A stretch of 64,000 nucleotides of DNA from positions 1,059,001-1,123,000 of the forward strand of contig LR746266.1 of the NCBI GenBank assembly GCA_902729315.2. The letters are read 5' to 3'. Position numbers and translations under genes: made by a program. This document shows, piece by piece, positions 62,176-64,000 of this stretch. This DNA comes from Spirodela intermedia (lineage: Eukaryota; Streptophyta; Magnoliopsida; Alismatales; Araceae). The notes beneath the pieces are model-generated. The model was not told where the DNA came from and ran no database searches. It worked only from the letters and a program-made list of their open reading frames with translations. The first letter of the stretch is position 1, and each line of letters opens with the position of its first letter.

Positions 62176-62287
62176 GATCTCTCCTACCTCTGTCTCTGTC
62201 TCTCTCTGGCTCTCTCCCAACTTCAGTTAGACCTGAGTCCGCATGGGCCAGAAGAGAAGTTTCAGTTAGACACCACTGTGAGTAAGA

Positions 62288-62381
62288 GAGAATGAGAGAG
62301 AGAGAGAGAATGCGTCGCACTTCTTTGCGTGGTCTACCAAGTATTATTTTATTGTACACTAATAATCAGGAACAAGAGTGA

Positions 62382-62427
<46 letters not shown>

Positions 62428-62515
62428 TCGCACTCTTGGTGTGGTCTACCCAGTTTTATTGTACACTAATAGTAGGGAGCAAGAGTCAGATGAGAGAGAG
62501 AGAGAGGATGATGAT
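62288..62515. repeat. Tandem duplication with (GA)n, about 112-bp unit, two copies
   Basis: The block gtcgcac..t..g.gtggtctacc, then attgtacactaata, then gagcaagag occurs at about 62,312 and again at about 62,424, each preceded and followed by GA runs. The copies differ by several substitutions. Confidence 0.85.
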
Positions 62516-63073
62516 GTCACGATTGGGCCGGACCTCATCGGGTGTAATTGGGCCTCTTAATGGGCTACTTTTATAGATAGACCTTAAAAAAGTCATAACT
62601 TTTATTTCAGCCCTAAACGGACACAAAACGAATTCCGACCGTTCGTGAGCCCCCCCCCCCCCTCCCAACCTGCCGCGTAACCACGTCAGGATCCCCCCGT
62701 GACAAGAAATGATGGAAGGCACGTCTATCTCGGGATGGGTGAAACACAAAAAAGTAAACTATATGAGGATCCACAGGTAAAACTCCGTAAAAAAAGAAGC
62801 GACGACAGATAGGAGCAACGGGCAAGAAGGGCCTTTTATGTAATATATTGAATATCCCGAGGTGTTTATATGAATACGACTCTCTCGCCATTAAAACGAA
62901 CTGAGATGCCTCTAAAACAGGTCTCTCCCTCTCTCTCTCTCTTCTGTCTGTGTTTCCAGTGTGAGGAGCGGCTGCTGCTTACCACGCCGCCGGCGAGATC
63001 CTTCTCTCCGATCCCGAAGAGGACGACTATTTCGGCGACGAGGGAGTGGCGAGAAGAGCAAGCCTTGGCGGCC
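62516..63073. other. Promoter and 5' leader of the WEB-family gene
   Basis: Holds a C-run (about 62,650-62,662) and a CT-rich stretch (62,922-62,945) typical of plant 5' leaders. The frame is open upstream of the ATG (from 62,870), but the domain starts only after 63,074. Confidence 0.5.
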
Positions 63074-63277
63074 ATGGCTGATGCCGGCAGTTGCCGGACC
63101 TCATCGGACGCTTCCGGAGCCCTAGCTCGGGAAAGCGGTCGATGGTGGATGGGGAGGGTGGAGATCGACACGTCCGCACCGTTTGAGTCCGTGAAGGAGG
63201 CCGTCACACGTTTCGGCGGCAGTGCTCCGTGGAGACCGCCGCTCCAGCTCCGGCAGCAGCTTCCGTCCGTCGTCGGG
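63074..63277 (+). CDS. WEB-family protein, first exon (At2g38370-like), partial
   Basis: Sixty-eight codons starting MADAGSCRTSSDASGALA and containing VEIDTSAPFESVKEAVTRFG followed by WRPP, the signature N-terminus of plant WEB proteins (the WEAK CHLOROPLAST MOVEMENT UNDER BLUE LIGHT 1 / PMI2-related coiled-coil family). The exon ends in phase 0 at a strong donor (GG/GTATGT at 63,278). The long coiled-coil body, encoded by later exons, lies outside the window. Relatives help regulate chloroplast photorelocation with PMI2 and WEB1; whether this member does so is not known. The ATG at 63,074 is chosen because the upstream in-frame ATGs precede low-complexity leader sequence. Confidence 0.85.
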
Positions 63278-64000
63278 GTATGTTGTCGTACCTCTGACTC
63301 TCACTCTACCTTCCATTTGTAAGGAAATGTGGTCACTAGAGGCCTGTTTTCTGTCTATACCTCTCCTTCTCCGTAAGTACATTCGTGTTTTGTCTCTTTC
63401 TTCGCTCACTTCCGAGTGATTAGCTTTCCTGGCGAAGGAGACAGGATTTTTGCTATTTCCCGGTATGCTTGCGGTTTCTGAGGTCTTGTCTATATTTCAG
63501 GGATTGTTAGTATGTGATGCTTGTTTGACAGAGCATATTGCGAGTATATAGCTTTTTACAAGATCTCCGGACCCGGTCGGACACCAGCTTGAATCTCGGT
63601 CTTGAGGAGTGATTACTTAAAAATAACCTTGTAAAAACTACCTAGTTACTAGCTAGAGAAAGTTATGATTACTCGCTGAAAAATATGTAGTTACACACCG
63701 GTCAGGACTGAAGTATCCCCTCTCTCATTTATTGTGGTACTTCATTTCGATCTCCTCATGTTTGCGGCCATCCAAGTTTCTCTGAAACATTGTGATAGCA
63801 TTATGACTGTAAGCTCACATTTTCTTTTGAAAAATTACTCCCAAGTATCGGTATTCTAGTGCTTCCGATTTCGCACTGTTAATGTTATGGGCAGTGTGTT
63901 CTAACTAGTGGTAAGTGTAATGTCCCAAATGGTCTGTACACAGGTCTCGAAGGAATATTGAGAAAACCTTCTGCATTGTGGCCTTTATATTGGTTTTGTC
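63278..64000 (+). other. Intron 1 of the WEB-family gene (incomplete)
   Basis: Starts GTATGT and runs to the window edge without a recognisable coding exon. T-rich composition typical of plant introns. Confidence 0.65.

Overview
This is a stretch of flowering-plant nuclear DNA: class III peroxidase genes with the canonical four-exon structure, GT-AG introns, AT-rich intergenic DNA, long (CT)n/(GA)n microsatellites and several LTR retrotransposons primed by the plant initiator tRNA-Met. The GC-rich coding exons (BTB gene, peroxidases, WEB gene) would suit a monocot, but the species cannot be read from the sequence.

Left part (1-23 kb) is a decayed local array of segmental duplications. Recurrent blocks (called here module A, B, D and E) flank two broken copies of a nodulin-like/NFD4-type MFS transporter gene: copy 1 (about 6.47-6.96 kb) is a patchwork with a large internal deletion, and copy 2 (12.95-19.60 kb) has an apparently lost start codon, two frameshifts and a nonsense codon. 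Copy 2 is also split by a very young, structurally intact Ty1/copia element (13,668-18,686; 278-bp LTRs with 2 differences; target duplication GCCTT). The first 3.6 kb is a large inverted repeat with arms of at least 1 kb, and a truncated BTB-gene tail follows at 4.06-4.48 kb. A solo LTR sits at 11.3-11.9 kb.

Middle (23-37 kb) holds two old, heavily mutated Ty1/copia elements inserted into module A (23,016-29,283, minus strand) and at the CT-rich end of module B (30,287-37,115, plus strand). The second carries a further, unresolved insertion in its protease region.

Gene-bearing part (37-51 kb): a three-exon BTB/POZ gene resembling Arabidopsis At3g56230 (minus strand), an orphan candidate terminal exon at 42.8 kb, two intact tandem class III peroxidase genes (44.1-46.2 and 47.8-49.3 kb), and a third, dead peroxidase fragment at 51.06-51.32 kb. 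The first peroxidase appears to use a GC-AG intron.

Right part: a TE cluster (52-59.5 kb) with an internally deleted Ty1/copia element containing a GC-rich 92-bp tandem repeat, and a minus-strand LTR element with a Ty3-type gag remnant. This is followed by cryptic tetranucleotide repeats, a small intronless gene for a plant-specific PFAWE..PGTPK-motif protein (61.2-61.6 kb, minus) and the first exon of a WEB-family (At2g38370-like) gene that runs off the right edge.

I found no CRISPR, operon or phage-like system and no convincing wholly new gene system. The most interesting signals are structural: the multi-round duplication array, a templated inverted filler at a deletion junction, the young retrotransposon insertion, empty-site paralogues, and a solo LTR lacking a target duplication.
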